From NCBI GenBank assembly GCA_003427395.1, contig BFEA01000008.1, forward strand, positions 6,642,389 through 6,689,729: a stretch of 47,341 bases of DNA. The letters are read 5' to 3'. Positions 22,361 to 32,808 of the stretch are shown one piece after another; the stretch's first letter is position 1; every line of letters begins with the position of its first letter. The translations under genes were made by a program, and so were the position numbers. Origin of the DNA: Chara braunii (Eukaryota > Streptophyta > Charophyceae > Charales > Characeae). The notes below the pieces were generated by a model that did no database searches, was not told the DNA's origin, and worked only from the letters and a program-made list of their open reading frames with translations.

Positions 22361-23414
22361 ATCTGGCACAAGCAAGTAGTGGATTGATTCACACAAGAAC
22401 CTTTCGCCGCTAATAAATTTCAAACAATCTATATTCAAACAAGTAGCAGGATAACTCACACTGCAACATCCAACCATCCTTTCAATTTTATTCAACCTAA
22501 ATGCAAACGAACGATAGATAGTTACATATATAACGATTCATACAAGTAACAAAATACGTCACACTGGAGTATCCAACTACTCGACTTAAAACAAAAAGTA
22601 AAATGATTCACACTGGAACATGCCACCATCTGTTTTAACATTCAATAGGCAATTGACATTTTTTTACACTATAGATTAGTTATAGTTTTAATTCAGTAAT
22701 TGGACGACCCTCACGGGAACCCCCGATTACTCCTCGAGTAATGTGCAATCTGACTTCAAACGTGTAATAAGATTACTCGAATTAGAGTAACCTAATACAC
22801 ATTCGAAGTTAAACGACCGAGTTCATGTTAGTAAATAGAAAACAAGTAGTAGGATAACTCACACTGGAGTACCGTACTACTTTTCAATCATAAATTAGTT
22901 TGGACTCAAACAAGTAATACGGCGACCCTCACTAAAACATCCTATTACCTTTAGAGTAATAAGTAATATAACCTTTGAACGAGTAATGTGATAACCCTCA
23001 CTAGAGTCCTCTATTACTGTTTTTCACCCAACAAGTAATAAGATGACCCTCACAGGGGTATCCTGCTACCCGTTTAGGCGTTAGACAAGTTGAGGATAAG
23101 TAAATAAATAGAAAAAAATAGTAGGATAATTCACACGTGAGTATTCTACTACTCTTTCAACACTAATTAGTTTCGGTTCAGGCTAGTGATAGGATGACCC
23201 TCACTGGAGTTTCCTACTATAACTTTGAAATCGCGTCGCTGGAACTTTGAACAAGTATTAGTATGAGTTGGTGATTGATCAAACTTCATATATTTACGTA
23301 GATGTTCAACATACATAAGCAAATAGTAGAATGACTCACACTGCAGTATCTTACTACCTTCCAGTCACATGCATGTTCATTCAACTTTTAACATTAAGCA
23401 TCTTAGGGGCAAAC

Positions 23415-24265
23415 AAAGTATTAGGACGACCTACACTTGAGCCTCCTATTACTGGTTCGACACGCAAGCGAATAGTAAAATAACTTACTCTGGAGATATT
23501 TCACTATTTATCTACCATAAGATAATTAGTACATATATTTTTCATGCAAACGAACGACACATGAACAAGTGGCATGATGACTCACATTGGAATCCTCGTC
23601 CCTCTTGTCAACAACCATGTAAAACAACTATCACCAAGTCACACAAGTGATGAAATAACTTGCATTGAAGTACCCCACCACCTTTTCAATATCATTCCAA
23701 GGTTCACACAAGTAGCCGAGTAACTCTTCCTGGAGCACTTCACCACCCATCTGATAATTAACCTTCATAGTCTTAAGCAAGTAATAGTGTAATTAACACT
23801 GGAGTGCCCTACTATTCCTTACGGTTGATCAAATCAAAGTCAAACAAGCAGTAGGATAATTCTCACTTGAGTTCCTTACTACCGGTTCGATACGCAAGCG
23901 ATCAGTAAAACCACTTACATTAAAGTCATTCCACCATTTGCATAAAATAATTACTAGTTAGTACCTATATTTTCATACACAAACATACGTGTAACAAACG
24001 TCATATAGACAAGTGGCATAATGACTCACACTAGAGACCTCACCCCTCTTGTCAACAACCATGTAATGCACATGACATAACTCGCACTAGTAGTGAAACA
24101 ACTTGCACTGAAGTATTTCATCGCTTACCCAATACTAATCAAACATAAGTACAAACAAGTAGCGAAGTAACTTACACATGAGTACCCCATCACCCTTTAA
24201 TACTAAGTCTTCACAATCTTAAACAAGTAACGACTTAACTCAGAGTGGAGTACTCTACTGCCTTT
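23415..24265. repeat. Higher-order repeat of six units in array B
   Basis: Units at 23415, 23470, 23566, 23644, 23710 and 23779 correspond one by one to 23846, 23900, 24010, 24090, 24157 and 24224, offset 430-447 bp. Spacers match too: GGTTCGACACGCAAGCGA (about 23454) against GGTTCGATACGCAAGCGA, and CTCTTGTCAACAACCATGTA after the third unit of each set. Confidence 0.82.
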
Positions 24266-24289
24266 TAAGGTTAATCACATATAGATTCT

Positions 24290-24645
24290 GAGAAAAGTCA
24301 TATGAGGCGAACAAAAAACAGAGTCAATTCACATTTTGTGGTCATGCCTGAAAGCAGCACGCGAAAGTCGAAGAACGACTTTGATGAAGCAGAAGGTAAG
24401 GTTAGGATAACGAACTTGATACGTGAAGCCGGTCCCATTCCGGACCATACGTTACTGTCCACGTCTCAAGCAGGCGGCGGGCTCGTACCCATCTTTCTGA
24501 TGTTTACTAGCTTTTTGTTGTTAACTTTGATTTTTCTTCTAATAGAAACACGACAGTTTATCCTATCTTTTTATAGTTATTCAATAAAAAACTGGTTGAG
24601 TCATTGTTCAAGCGATTAATTTGAAATTGAAATTAAATGTACTAA
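24290..24645. other. Interruption within array B
   Basis: No hairpin units occur here and the composition differs. An open frame at 24302-24619 (105 codons, hydrophobic C-terminal half) matches no family I know and has no support as a gene. It may be an insertion or an unusually long spacer. Confidence 0.4.
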
Positions 24646-25060
24646 AGTCAAACAAGTCATAGGACGACTTTTGTTGAAGTGTTCTACTAACGGTTCGGTA
24701 TCAGGCAAACCATCTTACGAAACAATACTTATGTAGACAAACATCAGAATAACTCACATTGAAGCATCCAACCGTTTATCTCCTACTGAATAATAAGTAT
24801 GCACACAAGCAGCAAAACGACTTACTCTGGAGTCTTCATCCTACTACTTTGTTCTTCAATACCAAGCAACCTAGGTTCCTTCTTGAATCATCTAAGTACC
24901 TTCTTTGTTTCAAATAAGGTCCGTATTTCACACGTATATTCATTTTCTTCCTTATAACCTTAATCCTGAAGAAAAACATGAAATTATATATCACACAAGC
25001 ATATATGCAAGGGTCGCAGTTTGTATACGAGAAAGACAAGGCATGCGCACTTCATGATTC

Positions 25061-25230
25061 CCTGCCTCCAGAATTCCTCATGAACTCCGACAGGACTCCA
25101 ATAATCGCTCTGCAATCATATTCCTATTATGCATAAAAATATGGTTGGTTGCGCGTATCTTTAAGTTCACTGCCTCCAGAGTTCCTCCTTAACTCCTCCA
25201 GAGCTCCCGCAATCTCCCTGTTGCTCGAAT
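25061..25230 (+). repeat. Two CTGCCTCCA blocks after array B
   Basis: CCCTGCCTCCAGAATTCCTC (about 25061) and CACTGCCTCCAGAGTTCCTC (about 25168) are followed by AACTCC and CTCC(c/a)...CAATC. They match the single block at 17726 after array A2. Confidence 0.75.
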
Positions 25231-25459
25231 TTATCTAATCTAAACAAGTACTTGCATAAATTTAAATTTTTTCCAAGCTAGAGTTTATCTAAAAAAAAAC
25301 TCCATATTGTTTTGCAACCATAATTGAAAAGATGAGAGGATTAGACAGTGAGAGAATGAAAGGGGATGTAAGAGGTAGGCACCAACCAAAAATGATAATG
25401 TCTCTCTCCTGTCCAATGCCTTACATCCTCCATGTTTGACTCTCAGTATATGATGCCAA

Positions 25460-25606
25460 ATCAAATAATGATAATGATAATAATAATAATTATTATAATT
25501 ATAATTATAATAAAAATAATAATAATAAAAATAATATAATAATAATAATAAAATAATAATAATAATAATAATAGTAATAATAATAATAATAGTAATAATA
25601 ATATTA
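25460..25606. repeat. AAT/GATA-type microsatellite
   Basis: Imperfect AAT repeats with ATA and GTA variants over about 145 bp. Confidence 0.95.
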
Positions 25607-25689
25607 TCCTAGCAAGGCCATGAAATATTTTGCAACGATCAAAAGAACAAAGAAAGAGATGTACACCTTTTAATAAGCCAATGACAATC

Positions 25690-26030
25690 TCCCTTTCCTT
25701 TCACCAACCAACACCTCTCTTCCTTACCTTCTTCTTTCTCTCACCTTCTTCTTTCCCCTCATTTCCTTCTCTTCCTTGCTTCTCCTTCCTCGAAGTTTCT
25801 TTCTCATTCTTTCTTTCTCTTTCTTTTCCTCCCTTTCTTGTTTTTCAGCTACTCCTTTTCTGAATTTTTTTTTTCCCTCAATCATCACCCCCTTTTGTCT
25901 TTGAGTCTTTGCAAACTACCATATCCTATTTTTGTCGCCCCTTTCATTACCTCTCCCTTCCTTAGTGAATTTTCTTCCCCCTCTTTCTATTTTATTCCTA
26001 AGTTGTCTAACATTTCCGGCGGGATTAAGT
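25690..26030. repeat. Pyrimidine-rich tract
   Basis: About 340 bp rich in CTTT and CCTT. Open frames here give only Phe/Ser/Leu/Pro low-complexity peptides. Confidence 0.8.
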
Positions 26031-26098
26031 GACCGGAATATCCGTCTGCTTTATCCAACGTCCTGTTTGTCCGAAATTCCAGACAAACTGAAAAATGA

Positions 26099-26185
26099 TT
26101 TTTTTTTTTTTTTTTTTTTTTTNNNNNNNNNNNNNNNNNNNNNNNNNNNNNNNNNNNNNNNNTTTTTTTTTTTTTTTTTTTTTTT
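26099..26185. other. Assembly gap inside a poly-T tract
   Basis: 24 T, then 40 N (26123-26162), then 23 T. The true length and content are unknown; the flanks may not be truly adjacent. Confidence 0.98.
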
Positions 26186-26333
26186 GCACGTAACTGGCAC
26201 TCCAACATGTTCAAATGTGGGAGTTCTTTTGCGAAAATCACATTGGACACCCATTCTAGTGTCCTATGAACTTCGTTCAGTGTTTATGTGGGTGTATGTC
26301 ATTCATGACTTGCCCCCCAAGGCGATGAACAAA

Positions 26334-26413
26334 CTGGGGTGGGGTGGGTGAGGTGGGTGGGGTGGGGTGGGGTGGGTGGGCAGGGGGGGGAACACTCACA
26401 CACACACACACAC
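26334..26413. repeat. GGGGT-rich and CA microsatellites
   Basis: 26334-26391 is repeated GGGGT/GGGT, capable of forming a G-quadruplex; 26397-26413 is CA repeats. The G-rich part is not a uniform plant telomere repeat (TTTAGGG). Confidence 0.9.
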
Positions 26414-26603
26414 TCGCAATCACACACATATAAAAACTTCAACAAACCATGGTCAATCAACACACGAGAAGCATAATCGAACTACCGATGTGAACAAAGG
26501 AGATCACATGATGCGCACTGTGACTATGTCAACTACAAAAACGGTATGAATGCACAGGTGGTGTGTGTGTGTCTCTCTGTCTCATTTTAAAACCTCACCC
26601 ACA

Positions 26604-26699
26604 ACTCTCTCTCTCTCTCTTTCTCTCTCTCTCCTCCTCCTCCTCTCTCTCTCATTCTTTTCTCTCTCTCTCTCTTTCCCTTTCTCTCTTTTTCTCGTC

Positions 26700-26764
<65 letters not shown>
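26604..26764. repeat. CT microsatellite
   Basis: CT repeats with TTT and CCTCCT interruptions, about 160 bp. Both strands appear open (Ser/Leu or Arg/Glu repeats), but this is low complexity, not a gene. Confidence 0.97.
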
Positions 26765-26769
<5 letters not shown>

Positions 26770-26801
26770 ATACATCAGCACCAATCAACTAGTGTATTGA
26801 T

Positions 26802-27190
26802 CTATGCCATAACATCATCATCATGCCCTCTGTCGTCATCGTCGTCATCATCACATGAGGGCTGTGGTGGGGTCTCATACTCACTCTCAGACCCGTCACT
26901 GCTGGAGTGCTCATCGATGCTATCATCATCCTCAATATCGGCATGTGTCTTCTTCCCCACAACAACACGAGATCGAGTCCTCACTCCGTCCGCGGATATG
27001 GGTGATGGCGAACCTCCACCGATGACACCCAATGATCCCAACATCCTCTCGGTCGCTTCAACGACACCTTGCCTCCCTCTACCCCTGCCAGATCGACCCG
27101 GGCGCCCGTGCGGTCTACCTCGCCCGGGAGGTCTCTCTGGTCGTGAATGCTCAATTGCAAATTGCTGGGTGGCTCTAGCCTTACACCACC
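26802..27190 (-). pseudogene. Protein remnant with AT-hook-like basic region and acidic tail
   Basis: A minus-strand frame starts after a stop near 27200 and reads ATQQFAIEHSRPERPPGRGR, a Gly/Arg-rich stretch with an AT-hook-like RGRP, a middle segment with ISADGVRTRSRVVVGKK, and then an acidic Ser/Asp/Glu tail ending in a run of Asp. Low-complexity basic/acidic C-termini like this are common in plant hAT transposases and other nuclear proteins. No catalytic domain is visible and the start is unknown, so function is not assigned. Confidence 0.35.
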
Positions 27191-27204
27191 CTTCACTTCC
27201 TTAG

Positions 27205-28300
27205 TGATTACGTTTAACGGGTACCGGATCTACCTATTCTCCCAGGCGGGATCCGACCGACATCGAGGGATTGTGATATCTGGTTCATGCCATATGTATT
27301 AGGAGTGACGCGTCAGGGACGAGGCGGACTGCAAAGGTTTGAGTGATCATTCTTTCATAGACACTACAGAGGGCCATCACACTCAAGATATAAAAGCATA
27401 ACGATCACGAGAGAAAAAGCCAGAGGCTCCGGATGAGGTAAAAAAATGAAGAGGCATGACTTACGATACAGTGTCGGGCGGTGGGCCAGATAAAGGAGAG
27501 CGCTGGGCTCTAAGACGAACCCTCAGGCGAACTAAGCGACGGTTGACACCGAAGTTCATCGTGGAATCAATATAGAAGGAAATCGTTGCCCGGGCGCGCT
27601 TGGGACTTTGACATACGGACCCTAAGTAAAGTCGGAAGAGAGCCTGCGAGGCCTAAGGCCGAGAAAAGGGTCTTTTGACTAAGAACTTGTTAATTTCAGG
27701 GCCAGTCCTTGCAGAAATTGACAAGGCCCTGATACTTTTTACGTGGGGACCACGAGAGCCTGGGCGGGCTCGGGCCTAGATTCGAAAAGAGCCTCGGTAC
27801 CCGGGCGCCGCAAAAGGCCCGGTACTTGACAAAAAGGCTTCGTTCGTTAAAAACCCTTCGGGGGCCCAAATAGGCCCGAGCATAGGCTCGAGGGAGCCAT
27901 GGTACGAGGGAGCATGTGAGCGCTGAGCCACACTTCGAAAGGGGCCCGACAAAGTAAAAAAACTGAAACGAGCCCAGGATCTGGACACTTCTGGCATGCG
28001 TGCTTACGAGCGCACTACAGGAGCTTGGGACACTTTCCACGAGCACACGTACATGCTCGGGCGCACCAGCGGAGGAGGCGCACCAGCGAGGGAGGCGCAC
28101 CAGCGGGGGAGAAACCAGGGAGAGGTACGAATGAGGGAAGAGAGAGGTAAGGGAAGGAGGTGTGTCGGAGATCGGGAGGTACGTACCGTTTTCGTGTGCA
28201 CAACCACACGCGTACACCATAGCCGCGTGCACATACACGAGCACATCTGGGGCGCCGTCAGGAACGGGGCAGAGGAAGTCGTGCGCGCGGCAGAGGAGCG
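27205..28300. other. Gene-free GC-rich stretch
   Basis: No gene is recognised. 27640-28000 is rich in GGGCCC-like phrases, including CAGGGCC (about 27698) facing GGCCCTG (about 27725) as a small inverted repeat. Open frames on both strands are Ala/Arg/Ser-rich low complexity. Confidence 0.5.
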
Positions 28301-28309
28301 CAGGTAGGC

Positions 28310-29110
28310 ACAGTGCACACACGGGCGTGCGACAACGTGCAGCCCGCACTCAAGTTGAGACACCGTGCGCTCGGGAGCGCAGCCTACTCACAGTCAGGAA
28401 GCCCCGCGTGCACGGACGCATCGCTGAGCTCTCACGCTCGAGAACGGGATCGGGATGCGCGCAACCGCTCGCACACGCACAGTCGGGGTAGAGGCGTGAA
28501 GCAGTCGTGCACGCCCGCCCGCAGTCGGGAACGAGGCATGCAGCAGCTGCGCGCAGATCAGGATCGGAGCACGATCAGACGCGCCTGTCGGTGCCCGCCG
28601 AGGCACATTCGGGAACGAGGCGTGGAGCAGCCGCGCGCAGTCAGGATCGAAACGCGCACAGGCCCTCTCGCACGAGCGTGAACACACGATCGGGAAAGAA
28701 GGCCGTGCGCTGCAGCGTGCGCACACTCGCACTGTCAGAGGAGGCCGTGCACTACAACGTGCATACACGCGCACCATTCGGGGAGGAACGGCCTGCGACA
28801 CTGTCGGGGAAAACACGTGCAGCAGCGCGCGCACGCGCGCACTGACGGAAAGATCACACGCACCAGCGAGCACACGAGCGCACTGACGAGAGATCGCGTG
28901 CCCCAGCGCACTCCCTCGCGCACTGACGGGGAAGACCGCGCGTCAGGGCGCCCACTCGCGCGGATTGTTGGGGAGGATCACGCACACTAGCGCGCACACG
29001 TGAGGATTGACGGGAAAACGACACGCAGCTGCGTGCGCGCACGCACACAATTGGGAAGGGCGCACATGCGCTGCGGCGAGGGCACACACATATGCGCCCG
29101 ACGACGCAGG
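28310..29110. repeat. Array C: GC-rich degenerate repeat, ~42-bp period
   Basis: From about 28690 a unit close to (A)GGCCGTGCAC then GCGCGCACTGACGGGGA recurs about every 42 bp, for example ending TTCGGGG, CTGACGGGG and GTTGGGG. Less regular versions with CAGTCGGGAACGAGGC reach back to about 28480. Open frames on both strands are by-products of the GC-rich repeat. Confidence 0.75.
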
Positions 29111-29229
29111 CACAAACGCTCGAGAGGGACCGGGTCTTTTGAGCCGGGCTTCGGGCGCGAACCTGACCTTTGGAACAATTTTGCGGACCTACGAGGGAAG
29201 GGGCTCCTGAAACATAATTGGGGCATTTG

Positions 29230-29745
29230 ACGAAGCAGGCGTTTTGGGGACACATTTGAGATTTCAACCCAGACCGAGGTTTTGGGTGTAGAGCGGGGTT
29301 TTGGAGCAGATTGGGATCTTCGGTCGGCCCGAGATTTAAGCTGGACTGGGACTTTCAGGCGGTATCATAACTTTGGACAAGACCGGGGCCCCGGACCAGT
29401 CAGAAGTTTTTGATCAGACTAGGACTTCCCGATCGGACCGAGGCGCTTGGATTGGGACTTCTGGGCGGGTTGGGACCTTGTCATTGAACAAGGATGTCGA
29501 CCGAGATTGGGGCTAGGGACGTGGATCGGACACTTGGAACAAACCGAGACTTTTTGGGGCGACCCGGGGTATCCGGGGCTATGCTAGAAATGGACTGGGA
29601 TTGTCATAACCCAGCGGCGGGCGGTCCGAAACGCTTGGGACATTGGAGATCAGACCGGGACTTTGGGACTTTCACACAGGACCGGGACTTTGGGCAAGAC
29701 TAGGATATTGGGGTGAGACCGGGACTGTGGAACTCTTAGGACCAG
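29230..29745. repeat. Array D: degenerate ~22-bp repeat
   Basis: Variants of GACCGGGACTTTGGG follow each other about every 20-24 bp, such as GACCGAGGTTTTGGG, GACTGGGACTTTCAGG and GACCGGGACTTTGGGC, roughly 20 or more copies. The clearest run is 29650-29730. Confidence 0.8.
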
Positions 29746-30240
29746 GGGAACTTCCGAGTCGGGCATTATGGACCAGGAACGGTACCGTAGTGGATCAGGA
29801 ATTCGACTGTAGCCTAACAAGGGCGACACGAGGACTGGCGTGGTACGTATCTGGGGACCTATCTGAGGAGGACGGTGATGGGGCAAACTGATGGTAAAAC
29901 TCGATCTTGAGTTGTGGCCTTAATGGGTCCGAGAGTCTGGTTAAGACACTGAGAGTTCCAGTGCGGTTCCCAGGGATCAAAGGGCTCGTTACCGGTGGTA
30001 CCCGATAGGGATGTGTATACGTCGTAGGTTGATTGTGCGGTCACTGAGAACTCAAACAGATTTTCCTGACACAAACACTATACCTGTTTCTGAGACTGAA
30101 TGCAGTGCATCGGACCCCATTGTTTTGGATGAGTAAAATGTTTTATTTGTTCCTTCCAACAACTCGTCAACTAGCTTTGAGGATTCGTTGGTTCCATTGG
30201 TTGTGCTGACTTATTTTCATTGTCAAGATAGAGCGGTTTT
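29746..30240. other. Gene-free stretch, partly like 20.15-20.26 kb
   Basis: GTAAAACTCGATCTTGAG (about 29892) resembles GTAAAACTCGAGCGTGAG (about 20187), in similar surroundings. This hints that the stretch to its left, with arrays C and D, may end like the repeat at 14-21 kb. Nothing else is recognised. Confidence 0.35.
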
Positions 30241-30555
30241 CTCTACAGGTTACGGGAACCCCGAGCGACCCTCCCGTGGGTGATAGACACAGCGCGAGAC
30301 ATAGGGGTCGGTTGGCATGCCGACAAATCTTTCTCCCAGTTGACAACGTGTATCAACGGTCTTCCTCGTCCTCCCTCTCGTCGCGGTGTTGTCAACAATA
30401 ACCGATTACACTCGGGCGGGAGTGGAGGAACCGCAGATGAATTGACCAATCCCCGTGCGCACAGGCTGTGAATGATCCCGAGCAAGTGGAGGCATAGACG
30501 AAACACCAATGCCATCCTGTGAACGTACAATTACACTGCTGGTGGAAGATGATAC

Positions 30556-31610
30556 TCATCCGGCTGTGGTCATGGCTGCACGAGAAGATGAATGTGAGGA
30601 GATAGTCAGTCTTGGTTCTCGCACCACAACAAAACGTTGCAAGACGGACAACTGATGAGCCGTATGGAATGACGTGGGTCGAAGCGTGGCAGAAGACGTC
30701 GTAGCGGCAAGGCTCCCTCCAATCGTTGTCGCCGACGTACTCTGTGCCTCTATGCTCTTAAATGTGGGAGGGGGCTCTGTCGATGTGGGAGTGAACTCGA
30801 CTATGGGAGGGGGTTGTGCTGAAGTATGCACCTCCCTCTCTCTCTCTGGCTCACTGCCCAGCTGGGCCATAACATCTCGCCCCGCTGTAAACCGTGAGTG
30901 TGCGGCAGTCGTGTCTGTACCTGTCTCCATGTCGCACGACTGATCGGGATGACGCCCTCTCACGCCCTCCCCGACAACAGGGGTCATCTCCGAAATAGTG
31001 GGTGCAGAGGAGGCATGCTCTGTGTGACCTATCCCCATCTCCTTTGCAATGAGACACAGTTGCTCATGGGTCATGGCAGTTGCCTCGTGCTCCTCCACGT
31101 CGGGAGCTGCTTCCTGCTCCTCAACACCGGGACAGACCTCCTCCCTGTCATGAGATGCCTCCTGCGCCCCAACATCGGGACACAACTCCTCTGCTACAGT
31201 CGTTGGGATAGGTCCCTATGAAGGCTGTCCTGTTGCCCCATCATCGAGAGGCATACCAAACAACGGAGTGCTGGGGGGAGGGGTACTGACATCTGAGGCG
31301 TGCTTGTCGACCCTATGTCAGTAGCTGCAACACTGCAGCGTGCCTCGCCGTCAAAGGCAGTAGAATGAAAGACCATGTTCACATGATGAACCTCATCAAC
31401 CTGTCCGCCCCCCCCCTCCGATCTGTGACACTCCTCAATGTCCTTCCCGATATGAAGGGTGTGTTTGGAGCCATGCAGGAACCCGCCGAGATCCTCCACA
31501 ACATCAAGGCCCCCCCACCTGTCCCACATACGAGACACTAGTTGGTCATCGTGCATCTTCTCCTTCCCCTTCCCCTCATCCTCCACATCGCAATCATCTT
31601 GCGCCTGCAA
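30556..31610 (-). pseudogene. hAT transposase C-terminal tail, low complexity
   Basis: Two frames (31610-31194 and 31185-30556) continue the hAT coding strand: EDEGKGKEKMHDDQLVSRMW, then a Glu-rich repeat (VGAQEASHDREEVCPG, VEEQEAAPDVEEHE) and a Ser/Thr/Pro-rich end. Such tails follow the dimerisation domain in many plant hAT proteins. No catalytic role is visible. It could instead be a neighbouring low-complexity ORF. Confidence 0.45.
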
Positions 31611-31699
31611 CAGGCGCGCATTGGCACAATCAACCTCCTCCTTGGACAGGTGCGCATTTCAGCCTCCACCTCCTCGCGGATCGTCATGCCCTCGGCATA

Positions 31700-32808
31700 C
31701 ACCTCCTATGAAGGATCGCCTACCGCTGACTCTATCGGCTTCTCCACCATATCCGCCCGAACATCCACATACCCCTTCCGGGTAGTCGACCGTGCTCGCA
31801 AAAGCTGCATGTTCCAATGAATGAACACGAGCTTCCGTAGACTATCACTCGAGAGTCTGTTGCGCCTCTTCGTGTCGATGAAGTCATGCGTGGCCCAATT
31901 GCTCTTCACATGGAGAGGCAGTGGACCACATAGCAAGCACCTTGATGGCGACCTCGTGCAACCACGGGAAGTCGCCACCATGCAAGTACCACTTGCAGGT
32001 GGGGTGCATCCCGTGCTTCGCCTGTGAGATCGAGATATGGTTTGTCCACCATTTGGGCCTAGGGTCCACGTGGGGATCATCATGGTGGAACAAATACAAG
32101 TCGTACCACATCATAGTATGCTCCTCTGACCCCACTCCACCATCCACGTATGTTGCCAAATGGTGCAGTGCGCTCTGCACCAATGCGTTGCCAGTGTCAG
32201 TGAGGAGACTCACATCACGCCGTCGCGGGTCAACAAGGTATGTGAGGGCATACGCCGGCTGGCGCATCATGCCGCACGGGTAGTCAACCCTCTCCATAAT
32301 CTCTGTCTCGTCTGCCTTTGGTAGGCCCATGTTATGCACACACGCTGCGATACTGTCGACAAACGCCCAAAGGGTGGGGGGGGAGGAACCGTTCGTGTCC
32401 ATGGAACGCAACAGGCTATAAGCTGGCCTCACGACCTCCTGCACGTGGTGCGCACTATCCCAAAACAACACCGACAACACAAGCTGTCGAACAGGGCGCT
32501 CATCCTGCCCTGCCTTCCCCCTCCAGAAGGTGCTCCGCCATCTCCTACTGCCCACGACCATCCATAATATCCTCTCCTTATCCGCGAGTCGCTCCACCAT
32601 CTTATATGCTAACCCGAACTGTGTCGCATGGCCGGATCAGCTCCAGCTGCCCCTGCTGCCCGAAGGACCGATGATTTGAGAGAGCCGTGTGAATGTTCTT
32701 GAACAACATCACAACCTTGTATGTGTTCTTCAAGATCGACCGCACCCACGAGGAACGCGTGATGTCGTGCAAGAGGAGACTCGAGCAATGGGCTGCACAG
32801 GGAGCCAA
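31700..32808 (-). pseudogene. hAT transposase C-terminal half with dimerisation region
   Basis: The frame of 32808-32602 has APCAAHCSSLLLHDI, WVRSILKNTYKVVMLFKN and LELIRPCDT. After a break near 32600, 32600-31884 has HVQEVVRPAYSLLRSMD, YALTYLVDPRR and WWTNHISISQ, then LHEVAIKVLAMWSTASPCEE. A further break near 31890 gives THDFIDTKRRNRLSSDSLRK and LVFIHWNMQLLRA. The pattern WW...L...A..+L....S...CE and the final H..KRNRL...LV+...N+.LL are the hAT C-terminal dimerisation signature. At least two frameshifts. Confidence 0.87.

Larger units (their letters stand above)
22365..24850. repeat. Array B: about 28 stem-loop units, ~85-bp spacing
   Basis: Units near 22371, 22440, 22543, 22594, 22693, 22844, 22910, 22982, 23032, 23117, 23183, 23321, 23415, 23470, 23566, 23644, 23710, 23779, 23846, 23900, 24010, 24090, 24157, 24224, 24653, 24736 and 24806 share a layout: an AAGTAGTAGGAT-like arm, a core ACTC-ACACTG-GAGT (itself pairing ACTC with GAGT), then a TCCTACTAC-like arm. 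Arms vary but often match: AAGTAGTA/TACTACTT (22844-22882), AGTAAT/ATTACT (22982-23018), GTAATA/TATTAC (unit 22910) and an 11-of-12 match at 23471-23508. Spacers are unrelated except in the higher-order repeat. No coding frame or cas-like gene accompanies it. Confidence 0.88.

Noticed and set aside
24302-24619. 105-codon open frame with a hydrophobic end
   Set aside because: No family, no splice or promoter support, and it lies in an array interruption.
22365-24850. Superficial CRISPR-like regular spacing
   Set aside because: Repeats are degenerate with varying arms, spacers vary in length and are partly duplicated, no cas-like genes occur, and the surroundings are eukaryotic transposons.
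26334-26392. Telomere-like repeat
   Set aside because: GGGGT/GGGT units are irregular and not TTTAGGG; treated as a G-rich microsatellite.
26582-26788. Arg/Glu-rich minus-strand open frame
   Set aside because: It is the reverse reading of the CT microsatellite.
26563-27204. 213-codon plus-strand open frame
   Set aside because: It is made of a CT microsatellite (Ser/Leu runs) read through into the antisense of another frame; no domain.
27696-29270. Many overlapping open frames on both strands in GC-rich DNA
   Set aside because: GC-rich degenerate arrays lack stop codons; peptides are Arg/Ala/Ser/Cys-rich with no family pattern.
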